A DNA stretch of 64,000 bases from Varanus komodoensis (GCF_004798865.1 NW_025336481.1:33392299-33456298); one strand, 5' to 3'. Positions 21,684-32,757 are shown, counted from the first letter of the stretch. A program made the numbers and translations. Notes: generated from the letters alone by a model not told the origin.

Positions 21684-23340
21684 TCTGTCCTGTCACTTCA
21701 AAGGTTTGAAGAAAACAGAAGGGCATGCATTGACTGAAACGTTGGTCTATCCTCCTTCCCTGGCTGCTGTAACAAGATATGTTCCTATTTAATTCAACAG
21801 AAAAATGAAGGATCAGGATGGATGACAGACTCAGGGCAGGAATGTAGGGAGAAGCACTTCAATGTCATCATCTCTTTGGAATCTGCAATGGGACTGGGCT
21901 GGTAATATTTCTTGACTGAAATCACAAAAACCTGGGATGAAGCAAAAGTCAACAAGGGAAATTCACAGAATCCAAGATGGAAATCTTCAGCTGTTGGTTG
22001 TCTGTCTGTTTTACAGCTAGTAAATCACATCCACACTTCTTCCTCAGTTTAAGGATCCATGGAGAAAACTGATGCTATCAGACAATCTGTGGAAAGCCAA
22101 AGGACATTTTCTAGGATTTTAGAGGGGAAAGGAGAGCTCACACTCCCAAGATGTGGACAGTGGTGATTTCTCTCCCTGCAGTAGCACTTCAGTAGCTCCT
22201 TTTTCCCTATTAAGTGCATCTAAATATTCACAGAATGCAATTTTCCAAAGAGTGAGCATCTCTTTCTTTCTGTCCATCAGAATGATGGCATTCTGAATTA
22301 TTGTTCTGAATTATCAAAACAAGATGGTGGATACTGCCATTGGCGACACCAGGAAACCAAGGAGGTGTGTTAGTTGCCCTTTCCTCCTGCAATTCGTCCA
22401 TTCCTTGCTCTCATAATCTGCTTAGAGCTCAAGGGAAAAGCTGGGAAACAGGGGAGAACAAATGGATGGTTTCAGGGATTGGAGGGTGAACAAACTGATT
22501 GTTAAATCTGATGGCAGCTCTCCTCTCCCTGGTGGGACAAGGGACAGTACAGGAATACAGTATATGGGACACCTTCTGTCTGGGAGATGGTAGAGGGAAG
22601 TGGCAAGAGCAGGCAGCAGAAATTATTAACACTAAATCTCCTGGTGTGGTAGGACAGAAGAAGAGGTAAATTAAAGATCTCAGTGCAGCTTGGAAAGCAA
22701 GTGGTCAACAGATATTTCAATCTGCTGGCAGAACAGATAGGAAGCTACCAGGCCTAAATAGGAAGCTACCAGGAAGCTACCAGTGCTGTGATCTTTATTG
22801 AAGTGTTAACACAGGCCATTTCCTTTCAAAGGCCAAGTCTGTACATGGCTACATCACAGAGACTTTCTTCCTGAAGATCAAGCAAAGAATCACCAACTAA
22901 ATTCTGTTTTGCAATTTGCAGTCAGAACTTGTAAAGACCAGACTGAGCAACTTGTGCAAGATGGTAGACCTGTTGCCTGCTTCACATCCAGTTTTTTCCA
23001 TGCCTGCAAGCCAACATTCCTAATATCTGCTTTTAGCTTCACTTCGAGCACAGCTTCACAGGACTTGTCTACCATCATTATCTTCTTATTTCCCTTCCTC
23101 CTTCTCCTTCTCAAAAATACACAAGACTAATTTGCTTATATATGGAATCTAGATGTAGGCCTCCTATTAAACATCAGAAGAGGATAGAAAAAAGACAAGC
23201 TCCCTCTGTTCCAAAATACCTTATAAAAACTAGTAATTATAACAACAATGAAAAAGCTTTGTAATTATCTATAGCTATATTAAATTTTTGATTTATAGCA
23301 CAGAATATGAGAACAAGAATGTTCAAAAGCTCTTTTTTGT
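21684..23340. other. Non-coding sequence, no recognised element
   Basis: A local duplication of AGGAAGCTACCAG occurs three times at about 22739-22783. Frames on both strands (22429-22720, 22890-23130) show no domain. Confidence 0.4.
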
Positions 23341-23700
23341 CTACTTTTCTTGCAGGTGAACCATTTCTGTAAGTTTAGTCATATTGGCTGCATTCCAAGT
23401 CTTATTCAGACATTCGTTTTCCATTGGTAGTATAGCTTTTCGCCATTTTGCAGCTATTAAAATTTTTGCAGCTGTTATTAAATTTCCTTCTAGAAGCTTA
23501 CGTCCTGACTGCACTACATTCTTAAAATAGCCCAGTAATATACAAAGAAGGTCCATTGAAAGAGCATATCCAGCCATCTGATTTATATGCAATATAGTTT
23601 TCAAAAAATATTATTTTTTTCTCGCATTTCCACCAAATATGCACGAAATCAGACCAAAGTGTGCCACATTTCCAACATTTGTCCTAAACATGAGGGTGTA
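23341..23700 (-). mobile_element. L1 LINE, C-terminal end of ORF2
   Basis: On the minus strand the frame 23604-23341 carries LITAAKILIAAKWRK and later NAANMTKLTEM, which match the L1 ORF2 C-terminal pattern (A-A-R-x-x-I-A-x-x-W then x-M-D-K-L-T). Just upstream in another minus frame, near 23615-23690, is CWKCGTLWSDFVHIWWKC, the L1 cysteine-rich Cx2C...HxxWxC segment. The two parts are in the right order but in different frames, so the copy has at least one frameshift near 23605-23615. Most of the element 5' to this is absent, as usual for truncated L1. Confidence 0.75.
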
Positions 23701-23894
23701 TTTTAGCTAATGCATTTGAAGTTAAAAACTAACAGCATAACATTTTAAAATAGGGGCTGCCTAACTGGTGCATTAGGTAGATTAATTCCTTTCCACTACA
23801 GACTTAAATCTGTGCTCAAATGCACAAGGCTCCTATTGTCTGGTTTTGATCCAGGTTGTGGATTTGTATCAGCCATGCATTGAAGAGAAGTATA
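23701..23894. other. Non-coding sequence, no recognised element
   Basis: Short gap between the L1 fragment and the palindromic repeat. Nothing was recognised. Confidence 0.4.
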
Positions 23895-23998
23895 AGCAGA
23901 TGTTTTGGACTACAACTCCCATATGTTGCAGGGAGCATGACCAATGGTCAGGATTAAAGGAGCTGTATTTCAGAACATCTGGAGAGCATGAGGCTGCC
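23895..23998. repeat. Palindromic MITE-like repeat ('actacaactcccat' family)
   Basis: GGACTACAACTCCCATATG, CATGACCAATGGTCAGGATT and AGAACATCTGGAGAGCATGA are the standard blocks of this reptile family. It is the best preserved of the four copies in the window in its left arm. Confidence 0.65.
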
Positions 23999-25149
23999 TA
24001 ATCCGGATCTAAGGAAATAAGACAGGAGTCAGTCCCAAAGGGCTGTTTATACCTTTTTTGTTTTCAGAGTTGGGGTTGCAATCATTGGTACATCTGTTTG
24101 AAAACCAGTAAGCACTGGGATCTGAAAGCTGACAGCCACAGATGAATGTGTTTTGGCTGCTGAATTAATACAGATATTTGAATTTTTCAAAGACCAAGTG
24201 CTGAAAAAGCCTGAAGCTTTTGGCCCTGAAATGCAAAGTTTGCTCGACTGTGATCCTTTGCACAATTTTCTAAGGGCAAGCCATGTTAAACATAGTGTGG
24301 TTTACCTCTGAATAAAACTATGAAGCAAGGATGAAGAAACTCACGTCCAGGGGCCCAGTCCAGGCTCCCTGGATTCCCCAATGGCAACTGACCTTATTCC
24401 CTTCCCCCAACCACTGAACTCTCTGTACAGTGATTCTGTCCAGCCTTTTTTCTCATTCCAAAAGCTTTCAAAAGTTTTCAACTCAAGCTTAATTACATTT
24501 TATTGTTGGAAATCCTGATTTGGAAGCCAGTCAAAGAGATGAACAAGTCTTTGGCCTCTCTTTTTTTTAAGTGCCATTACAGTGCCAAGGTACCATGGAG
24601 CAAGCCTTAGCACCTCTTCTCTCTTCAGCATGACCATGGGAATGAAGTAGCACAGAGATAGACGAATGACATTTTCTCTGACATTTCATGCTAGACTTAA
24701 TGCTCTTACACTGGGGGAAACCTCTATGGCATGCATCCCTTTAAAGCTCCACTTTTGGAAAGATCATTTTTTATTTAAACGAAGTTCAGCAGCCAGCGGG
24801 AGGTGGGATGATACAGAGATCAGCATGCTGAGAAATCCCTGAAGTGATGCTGGGGCCTGAGCTACTCCTTCCAAAAGCAAATAATTTTGGGTCTCCACCC
24901 TACAGCTGTGCTTCTGCTATTTAAAAGGGAAAAGACTTTCCTTGCACTCCGTACTTCGCCCACACCTGAAGGCTTTTATATGGGTTTGGTGCATGCTGCC
25001 AGGTAATGTAGGTGGCTGAGAAGTTCCAAAGAAACTTTTATTCTCCAACTGGAGCCAGAATTCTTCATTGGGAGTGCTACTCAGCCACAGCACAGGAGTC
25101 ATGATGAGATGCTTCTGCTGCTGTACTTGAAAAGCCAGGCCTTCTTTCT
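23999..25149. other. Non-coding sequence, no recognised element
   Basis: Short frames on both strands without domains. No repeat termini were recognised. Confidence 0.4.
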
Positions 25150-25330
25150 ACCAAGGTTGGCCCTATCATTAAGCAGTGCAAGGCAAGTGCTCCAGGGGTT
25201 AGAGGCAGAGATGGGAGAACATTGTTGCAAAGCATCTAGTGCAGCATACAGCTTGCCCTGTGCTCTCTGCTTAACCCCAAGTGCAGGAAAATCTGGTGGA
25301 AGGCAGAAAGGTGGCACTGGGACAGGGTAA
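25150..25330. repeat. Possible dispersed repeat ('ggccctaccattaggcaa' type)
   Basis: AAGGTTGGCCCTATCATTAA, GCAAGGCAAGTGCTCCAGGG and GAAGGCAGAAAGGTGGCACT look like a reptile repeat with a 'ggccctaccattaggcaa...gctgcctcagg' start. The similarity is moderate and from memory of the texture only. Confidence 0.3.
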
Positions 25331-25729
25331 GGTGTTTGCATGATGCAACAGCCCTGCCAGCTGCTAACCCACTGAGACATTTGCTGCAGCAACAGAGCAA
25401 CCAACCACCAGAGGTGCAGCTGTCACTGGCCCTTTGTTGCTGCAAGAGTCTAGATCTCACAAATGTGCCATGAGATCTCATGAATGGCTTCAGGGTTTTC
25501 ACAAGAGCTCATCGGATACCTGGTGGAGATCTCACCACCAGACTTCATGCATGAGATTGTGTGGCAGCAAAGATAAAGTGGAGGGGAGAGTCATTTCAGC
25601 AAGAATGGGGAGGTGCAACAGCAGGGAGAAAGGTACAGGAAGCAGTGAAGATGTAGCTTTTTGGTTCAGTTTATTGCATGCAGTGCCTCAGCCATGACCG
25701 AGTATATGTGCTCTCTCTAAAGGCTTGCA
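25331..25729. other. Non-coding sequence, no recognised element
   Basis: Overlapping frames at 25236-25502 and 25434-25697 lie on opposite strands and neither shows a domain. Confidence 0.4.
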
Positions 25730-25862
25730 TCAGCGATGGGTAACCTGGGGCCCTCCATGTGTTTGGGCTTATAACTTCCATGGTCCTAACCAGTGGCTTT
25801 GATGGCTAGGGAGAATAGGAAGCCAATACATCCAGGAGGGACAAAAGTTGCCTACCACTGCC
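25730..25862. repeat. hAT-like MITE with terminal inverted repeats
   Basis: The left end CAGCGATGGGTAACCTGGGG and the complement of the right end, CAGTGGTAGGCAACTTTTGT, agree at 12 of the first 15 positions, giving a CAGnGnTnGGnAAC terminus typical of hAT elements. The interior shares the palindromic 'ccagtggc...ggctaggga' blocks of the copies at 21.6, 23.9 and 59.5 kb. Eight-base flanks do not match, so the target duplication is lost or the ends are slightly misplaced. Confidence 0.6.
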
Positions 25863-26075
25863 TTTCAGACACATACACACACAGAGATATAGTGTTAGCG
25901 TTTGTGTTGTTACCGTTAGATTAAGATTTAGACTTAGACTTAGGAGAGAGAGAGATGGTGGGCAGAAGTAGATGACTGAATTCTTCTAAATCAGCTATTG
26001 GGCAGTACAGAAAAGAAAGATATTCTTATCATCATCATCCCCACCACCACCATTTATTGATTTCTTATTGCTATT
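25863..26075. repeat. Simple-sequence rich stretch with a LINE/SINE-like tail
   Basis: CACATACACACACAGAGATA and AGATTTAGACTTAGACTTAG are impure short tandem runs. CAGCTATTGGGCAGTACAGA near 25992 resembles a 'ttgggcggtatagaaa' retroposon end, followed by an ATC/ACC microsatellite to 26053. Confidence 0.35.
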
Positions 26076-27077
26076 ATAGACTGTGAGACACATGTATGAA
26101 GTCAGATATTGGACTGCTGGTACCCTATGCAGATATCCAGCCTGCTGCATGACAGTTAAAAGATGGGAGGGTAGGAGGGTGCATGCACAGTTCCCTTCCC
26201 TGCCTACTCAGCCTGCAACTTTCTCATGTACCAGGAAGGACTGAAGAGGGCTGCTGTTCCTTTATGCTAGAATGTGAGCAGAAACCTGGGCAGTTGGGAA
26301 CCCTGCTTTACCAGAGAAGGGGATGCAGGGATTGCAGGCAAGGCAAGGGTGTGTGCGCCCCAGCTCCCACTTTTAGGGCTTGAGTCTGTTAAATAAAGTC
26401 ACTTTGGTCTAGGTATATTCAAGATGCACACCTGTAGCAATCAACCTGCATCTGTATAAATCGCTGTCGAGCTTCCGCTTAAGTTTGTCTGCATGCAAAT
26501 TGACATTTCAGAATAAACTGGGGGTGGGGATATGGGGAATGCCCCTTGTGACTTCGAGCACATCTGCGCTTGGCTCCTCGTCTTCAGCATACCCTTTGGT
26601 TCCATGTTTTCTCTCCCTCCAAAAAGATCTCTTCAATCGCTCCTGATTGGTCATTCAGAACATGCACCAGGCCTACGCATGCCATTCGCAGCAGAGCATC
26701 TTCAGCTAGATTGCTCTTGCACCTCTATTGCTGCAATTTATTTCTCTATGACACTCTAGGCACCGGCCTTTCACATTACTGCAATGGTATGCTCCTTCAT
26801 CCTTCCTGGTAAAAAGCAACTCTCTTCTCACTTGTGAAGTGCTTTATTTTCCCTCAGGGAGCCGTAGCTAAACTCTTTTTAAAGTGAGGCATTAAGGGTT
26901 CTCTACATCTGAGCAGGCCTTTTGGCAACTGCTCACACATTCATTTCTGTTGCTCTGAAATTGCCAGAGGGATGCAGCTCAGGGCCTTTGCTCCGTGCAG
27001 GAAGCTCTAACTTCATGCTATCACTGTGCAAGGTCTATTCCACCGAATAGCCAGAGCTCTCTGGGTGGTTCACAAAC
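26076..27077. other. Non-coding sequence, no recognised element
   Basis: Contains a tidy non-repetitive stretch near 26395-26515 with TGTATAAATCGCTGTCGAGC and GCATGCAAATTGACATTTC words. Frames at 26532-26812 overlap each other and have no domain. Confidence 0.4.
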
Positions 27078-27432
27078 ATTTAGGGATCTGTGAACGGAAA
27101 GAAAACTGCTCTTTGGGGGATTTCCAGAATTTTGGGTGATTTTTCCTCTGCCATCTGTCAGTTTGTGAACCCAGAATTTGCACAATTCCTTGGAGTTTTT
27201 GTTTTGTTTTTGTGTTTTGGGGTATGCAAATTTGTACTCCTGCAAAGGTTCAAATCAGCCAAATATATGAAAATCTCCTCTATAACACACATACGCATGT
27301 TTTGCTCTATCTGGAGATTTGTACACTTTTGATAGTTGTGTGTGTGTGCATTTTTACAATGACTGTATTTTTCTCTGGCCAAATTTGCACAAAAACATGC
27401 AAAAATTAAAAATTGATTCACAGACCCTGAAG
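27078..27432. repeat. MITE with inverted ends AGGGATCTGTGAA / TTCACAGACCCT
   Basis: The left end TTTAGGGATCTGTGAACGG and right end GATTCACAGACCCTGA are clear inverted repeats, about 350 bp apart. The interior has the family's TTTGCACAATTCC, GTGTGTGCATTTTTACAA and CAAATTTGCACAAAAACATG motifs. Short frames here on both strands (27021-27421) are shadows. The size and ends indicate a non-autonomous DNA transposon. Confidence 0.6.
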
Positions 27433-27719
27433 ACTCCGTACCATCTGGGAAAGCCAGGACACTGCAGCATCCAGAAATCCAGACTCATTTCAGTCTGTTG
27501 TGGATTTTTTCAACACCTCTTACTCCACCTTCCCCCTCCCCAAAACCCTAAAGCAACACATCAACACATAATAGAACACATGGTACATCATGGAAAAGAT
27601 TCCAGGTTTGGTCCCAGAATTCCAAGTAAGCTAGAAAAGAATGTTGCTTGAAACCCTGGAAAGCCACCACCAGTCAATGGAGCTATCTGCATGACATGAA
27701 GTCATCTCTTTTTGAGAGA
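27433..27719. other. Non-coding sequence, no recognised element
   Basis: Short gap between the MITE and the SINE, with nothing recognised. Confidence 0.4.
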
Positions 27720-27986
27720 GAGAACCAGTGTGGTGCAGTGGTAAAGAGCGTGGGACTGGGACTTGGGTGATCTGTGTTCTAAACCCTGTCCTAAACCCCA
27801 CTCAGCCATAAAGCCAACTGGGTAACTTTGGGCCAGACATGGACTCTCAGCCCAACCTACTTCACATGGTTGCTGTTATGGGGATAAGACTGAATGCAGG
27901 AGGAGGAGAATGATGTAAGCTGGTTTGAGTTTGATATAAGAAAAAGCAAGATACAAATTAAATAAATAAATAAATAAATAAATAAA
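27720..27986 (+). repeat. tRNA-derived Sauria-type SINE, near full length
   Basis: The head GAGAACCAGTGTGGTGCAGT is followed by GGTAAAGAGCGTGGGACTGG and a B-box region in which TGTTCTAAACCCTG replaces the expected 'ggttcgagtccc'. The body AAGCCAACTGGGTAACTTTG and GGACTCTCAGCCCAACCTAC is well kept. The tail is a perfect AAAT tetranucleotide run (27956-27986). A small internal duplication of 'ctaaacccc' near 27780-27800 sits in the B-box zone. Confidence 0.85.
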
Positions 27987-28244
27987 GCTGTTCAACATAG
28001 TTTAAGAAAACCACAAAAAGCTTTGGTGCCCTCCTGAATAATCAGTCGTCCACAATGATATCTCATGTCATGTAAATCTGACCAGTAGGAATTATACAAG
28101 GCTGAAATAACCACAGAAAGACTATGAGTTAATCCTCGCATAACCTGTGTTGCCTAGGTTCATGCAACACTACAGTCAATGGTCAAGGATGGAATAGTCA
28201 AGCTGGCACTCATGAGTGGCATGTCTTATTGTGAATTAAATAAG
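27987..28244. other. Non-coding sequence, no recognised element
   Basis: Nothing recognised between the SINE and the next repeat. Confidence 0.4.
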
Positions 28245-28350
28245 CCACAATGAACTGAAGCATGCCATGTGAACCCAATTAGTGTCAACAATACTGGACA
28301 AAATGGACCAGTGGCCTGACTCAGTATACAGTACTTGTTCTTGTGCTCAC
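28245..28350 (-). repeat. Dispersed repeat, 'tgagtcaggccactggtcc' family, minus strand
   Basis: On the minus strand it reads ACTGAGTCAGGCCACTGGTC followed by TCCAGTATTGTTGACAC, the same blocks in the same order as the copy at 18103-18275. Only the left part of the family is preserved. Confidence 0.6.
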
Positions 28351-28773
28351 AGATGCCCCTACATCTGAATTTCAGTTTGCAGGATAGTTCAGTGAGTGAG
28401 CACATTTTCCTGCACAGCTGAAGTATGTCTCTATCTGTCATTAAATGAGTTGGAATACGTATGGAAACTAGGGAAAAAACAATAAGAGAGCCAGAGGCTG
28501 TTCTTCTTTCTTTCCCAGCCAGCAGAACTGTAGCTGTCACAGCTCATGGGCTGGAGGAAGGATGGAGATCAGTATCTGCCAGAGACCTAGCTGCCAGAGA
28601 CACAGTCACCATCCAAAATACCAGCAAAAATTTATTGACATAAACATGTCAAGCTCTGGGACTTCATCTCTGGAAGTGCTCATATCACACTGAATGAAAG
28701 TGAAATCAGAGTAACAGAGTAGCTCAACCTCTGTGTCCAGAGTCAGAAGTAAGGCATGCAGAGTTCAGTGGGA
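28351..28773. other. Non-coding sequence, no recognised element
   Basis: Short frames at 28226-28643 on both strands have no domain. Confidence 0.4.
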
Positions 28774-29482
28774 TTTCATAGAATCACAGAACAGCAGAGT
28801 TGGAAGGTACATACAAAACCATCAAGACCAACCTCCTGCTCAGTACAGAAATCCAGTTAAAGTATCCCTGACAGATGGCTGTCCAACAGCCTCTTGAATG
28901 CCTCCAACATGAGAGAGTCCATGATCTTCTTAGGCAATTGGTACCTTTGCTGTACTGCTCTAATGGTCAGGAATTTCTCCCTGATGTTTAGCTGGAACCT
29001 CATTTACTGTATCTTGAGCACGTTATTCCATGTTCTGCATTACAGAATGATTGAGAAGAGATTCTGGCCCTCCTCTGTGTGATAGGCTTTAAAGTATTTG
29101 AAGATGTACTCCCTCAATTTTTTTCTTCTCAAGACTAAGCATGCCCAGTTCTTTCAATCTCACATCATAGGGCTTTGTTTCCAGTCCCCTGATCAACTTT
29201 GTTGTCCTCCTCTGAAACTTTCTCATTTGTCTGTATCTTTTTTGAACTGTGGTGCCCAGAACTGGCCACAATACTCAAGATGGGGCCTAGCTAGTGCCAA
29301 ATAGATGGAAACAAATACCTCACGTGATCTGGAAGGTATACTTCCATTAATGCAGCCTAATATGGCATTGGCTTTTTTTCCAGTCACATCATGTGGTTGA
29401 CTCATATTGAACTTGCGATTTACAACAGTTCCACCATCCTTCTCATTTGTAGTGCTGTTCATCTCCCACCTTGTAAATGTGC
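28774..29482 (-). mobile_element. CR1 LINE, 3' part of ORF2 and 3' end
   Basis: Reading leftward, the minus strand encodes [19 protein letters not shown] (within 29462-29223) and then [20 protein letters not shown] (within 29271-29089). These match the conserved CR1 ORF2 C-terminal block (Y-S-x-L-V-R-P-H-L-E-Y-C-V-Q-F-W-A-P, then R-A-T-K-M-I-R-G-L-E). The two pieces overlap in different frames, so a frameshift lies near 29223-29271. The element ends at 28774-28800 with the standard CR1 tip, seen as TTTCATAGAATCACAGAACA on plus. About 700 bp is kept, with 5' truncation. Confidence 0.9.
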
Positions 29483-30204
29483 ATTTGGTTCCCTTTTCCT
29501 AGGTGTGCAGAACAGTACATGGCAGTGTAGCTCACAGGAACCACATTTAATTAGTCACAGTAGCTTGGGCACTGGCTCCATTAGCCACCTCCTTCAGAAT
29601 TTCACTTCCTTGGCTCTAAGCTGTAGTTCCAGCATTATCTTGGGAGGAACAAAAGTTTCCTACCAACAATATATGCAGACTTGGGTTTGAATGGGCCATT
29701 AAGAGACATCAGTTTCACAAAAGATGGGCTCCTGGTAGTGATGAAAGCTGCTAGGATGGTTTATTAATATGGATCAGCAGAGCTGCCCACAGGTTTGGAC
29801 TTTGCTGAGGGGCATGAGTCTGAGGACTATCATGATGACTGCTGAGATTTTAGAACTGACCATGGTACTACAGGCTGGGTAAAAAAGAGTCCTTCAAATT
29901 AATTTGTGGCAGAGAAACCAGAGAAACGATTTCATGGCTCAGCAGTAGCAGTGTCTGTAGCAGTTCCTTTTCTTCCCCATTTTTCTTTTTCAAGGGAAAG
30001 TCCTTTTGCATCCTGCACAATGCCCATAGTTTAGCATAATTCCAGCATTTTAAGGGTGCATCTGCTATAGCAGCTGCTACAAAAATGGCCAAAGATATTT
30101 AGAATACATTCTGCCATGTGTACATTTACCACTAGGGGAAGAAATTATTCAAATTTTCTCTGCAGGGGTACACCTCTTGGAAATTTTTTAGCTCTGCTGT
30201 GATT
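29483..30204. other. Non-coding sequence with a possible palindromic-repeat fragment
   Basis: GAGGAACAAAAGTTTCCTAC near 29644 and GTAGTTCCAGCATTATCTTG near 29623 resemble the right arm of the palindromic MITE family, but the left arm is not clear. The rest shows nothing recognisable. Confidence 0.3.
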
Positions 30205-30420
30205 TTACAGCACAATTCTATGCATATATACTCAGAGGTAGGTCGCACTGTTAAATCCCATATATTCTCAGAAAGAAGTCCCATTTATGACTATTTCCAA
30301 ATAAGTGTGCATAGATTGCAGCCTAAGGGACAATAGGTCTTATATCTGAGTAGAGCAGCTAATGTATGTTTATCCAGAAGTTCCCACTGAGTTCAATGAA
30401 ATTTAATTGCAAGTAGCTGT
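30205..30420. repeat. Short dispersed repeat, 'agtaagtcccatt' family, two adjacent copies
   Basis: ACAATTCTATGCATATATAC, GGTAGGTCGCACTGTTAAAT and AAGAAGTCCCATTTATGACT, then ATAAGTGTGCATAGATTGCA, form one copy. TTCCCACTGAGTTCAATGAA near 30382 begins a second. The order matches copies at 4.9, 41.5, 46.5 and 52.1 kb. Confidence 0.5.
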
Positions 30421-31639
30421 TCTTAGCATTAAGGTCCAAAGGAAGAAACAGACTAAACAGATACTTGGAAAATAAGCAGAAGGATGAGTCTCCAAATAAT
30501 TTTTAACTGGAGAAACCTCTTGTTCACATCATAAGGCCTTACTTATTGAAATCTATTTTGAGCCTATGGTGGGGGAAGCCAAATAAACTTTAAAATAAAA
30601 TTAAGTATTTGAAAATGAATACAAGCTGTGAGTGCTTAAGGAACTTGAATACAAATCAATATTCCGTGCGTTCCAAATTTCAGATAGATTGAAATCATCC
30701 CAAAGTTTGTGTTGCAAATGTGCAAGGGCAAATAAAAGCATTTCAAAGGGACTCTAATTGCACAAATTAGAATGGAGACAGGAAGCATTCAGTAATAATT
30801 AACAACTACAAATATCAGGGGTGGCTAGAGTTTTCTGCTATCTTAATGGTAGCAGTTTCCTTTCTATCATAATCCCCAGCACCTGCTTGGGTGTTGCTTC
30901 AGTTACTCCATTCCAGGTCTGGACTTGCCGTCAATGCCTTCAGCATCACCTAATATCCCTTGGAGGTTTCCAACATGTTACAGGGGCTTGCATTCATTTT
31001 TCAGCTTTGCAAGCAAGCTGTGACAAGATCATAACTAAGTGTCTCTCACGAAATGCACAGCAGTCCTGATTCCGCAGAGGACTGAGCTGCTCAAGCAAAA
31101 AGTGCCACCTCTCCATTTGTGGCTGTTGCAGTGGCCTAGAGGGCAGAGAAACCTTGAGGAGTAGCAGTCCACATTACTACATTCCTATTATTAACGTTGC
31201 ACCTATAGATATATATATTGTGTGTGTGTGTGTGCACAGGTGTGTGTGTTCTTCAGTCAAAGAAGTGCTTTATGTGCAGTAAACAAGACAGTTCCTGCCC
31301 ATGGACTTACAACTGAAACATGCATGACACAAAAGGAAAGGGAGATGGGAAGGAAAGATGGTGACCGTTAAGTAGACTTTCATTAGCAATGACAGCTGAG
31401 GGATGAGGAGAAGTCTTCATGGAGCTGGTCTTTCAGCAGGGCTGGTGGAATGGTCCTTCTTCCCATCCCATCTCATCCTGAAGGGTTGCTGCTGATAAAA
31501 GTTGTGAGTGGAGACATCCATTTGCTATTACTACTAATCATTGATCATCCCTGCACTTGGGAAAAAACCTTGGCTTCCCCATGTTAAGATGGAGAATCTG
31601 GGGAATGCAATATAGGATGGAGTACCTCAACTGATATGA
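30421..31639. other. Non-coding sequence with a TG microsatellite
   Basis: A TG run near 31219-31250 follows TATAGATATATATATTG. No coding or repeat content was recognised otherwise. Confidence 0.45.
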
Positions 31640-31990
31640 ACCTATCTATATACTACAAATTGGCTTTCCTCCAGTGGAGACCTTCTTGGTGTTAGTCCCT
31701 CCCCAGTGGTGGAATGAGTTATCCCACCTGTTGCTGGTGGAATAGCTCTCCCTGTTGAGATATTCCTGGCACCGATGTTATCTTTACAGTGCTGGATTAT
31801 GACTGTTCTCTACTCCCAGGCACCTGATAGGCCTTTTATGTCAGTTGGTTTCTTAGATTCCAGCACCTTATTTTTACCTGTTTAAAATGGTTTTTAATTG
31901 TGGTATGTTCTAAAGTTTTTAATATTGTGAATTTGTCGTGTGACTTTTATGAACTGCCCTGAGAGCCTTGACAGCATGGAAATGAAACCC
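31640..31990 (+). mobile_element. L2-like LINE, decayed ORF2 end and 3' UTR
   Basis: The plus strand near 31700-31830 can be read, with interruptions, as PQWWNELSH followed by LSLLRYS, the L2 'L-W-N-x-L-P ... S-L-x-x-F-R' block. It is followed by a typical T-rich 3' UTR (TTTACCTGTTTAAAATGG, TTTTTAATATTGTGAATTTG) and the terminus TATGAACTGCCCTGAGAGCC. It is old and heavily mutated. Confidence 0.5.
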
Positions 31991-32489
31991 ATGAAATCAG
32001 CATAGAGTGCTGTAGGTAACACAGGCTGAGGACACAATCCTGTGGAGATGAGTCCAAACCTCTGAATTTGGGGACTCACACTCAACCAACACTGAGTTAG
32101 AGGAGCAGCAGAGCCAATCTTTGCCTCCACACTCCTGCTGTCCTGCATTTTGACTAGATGCCATTTCTGGCCATCTAGCAACAGAAGGGCAGAGAAGGAG
32201 GCCAGGGCAGCTCCAGGACACCTTGTAGTTCTGTAGTCACTACTCCATTCCCCATCCCCTCTAGCCCCTTTCTGAAATTGCTTTCCAAACCTCAAACAGC
32301 AGTCGGGGCAATTCTTTCTGCAGGGGAGGCAGGCAGAGCCCCAGTTCCCAGCTATAGGTTAAAATACAGTCTCTGGCCAAGGATCTGTAAATCCTGGGGC
32401 CTCTCAGACATGGTTCTGTGTTTTGTGATGAGGCATTATGGCCGCTCAAGCAGTCACACCATCTTACAGTCCTTCAAGCACCGAATGGA
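31991..32489. other. Non-coding sequence, no recognised element
   Basis: Frames at 31894-32616 overlap on both strands and have no domain. Confidence 0.4.
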
Positions 32490-32722
32490 TTTTTTTTTTT
32501 ATTTATATCCTGCCTTTTTCCTACAAAGGGCTCAAGGCAGCTTACATTATCTCTCCTCCTCCATCTTATCCCCACAACAACAACCCTGTGAGGTAGGTTG
32601 GGCTGAGAGACTGTGACTGGCCCAAAGTCACCCAGTTGGCTCCATGGCCGAGCGGGGACTCGAACCCAGATCCTCTGAGTCCCAGTCCCATGCTCTTAAC
32701 CACTACACCACACTGGCTCTCT
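32490..32722 (-). repeat. tRNA-derived Sauria-type SINE, full length and least diverged
   Basis: Minus-strand copy. The head is read from 32722 as agagccagtgtggtgtagtg, with an intact A-box region (complement of TTAACCACTACACCAC, 32696-32711) and an intact B box (complement of GGGACTCGAACCC, 32655-32667). The body (complement of AAAGTCACCCAGTTGGCTCC) and 3' end (complement of TTTATATCCTGCCTTTTTCC) are complete, finishing in an oligo-A tail seen as the T run at 32490-32501. It is the best preserved SINE in the window, suggesting later activity than the copies at 9.8 and 27.7 kb. Confidence 0.92.
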
Positions 32723-32724
32723 TG

Positions 32725-32757
32725 TGGCGCCCTCCAAATTTTGGCGCCCTCCAAATG
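32725..32757. repeat. Short tandem duplication at the SINE edge
   Basis: TGGCGCCCTCCAAAT occurs twice with a 17-bp period, immediately outside the SINE head. It could be a slip duplication. It is not the SINE target duplication, because it is on one side only. Confidence 0.6.
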
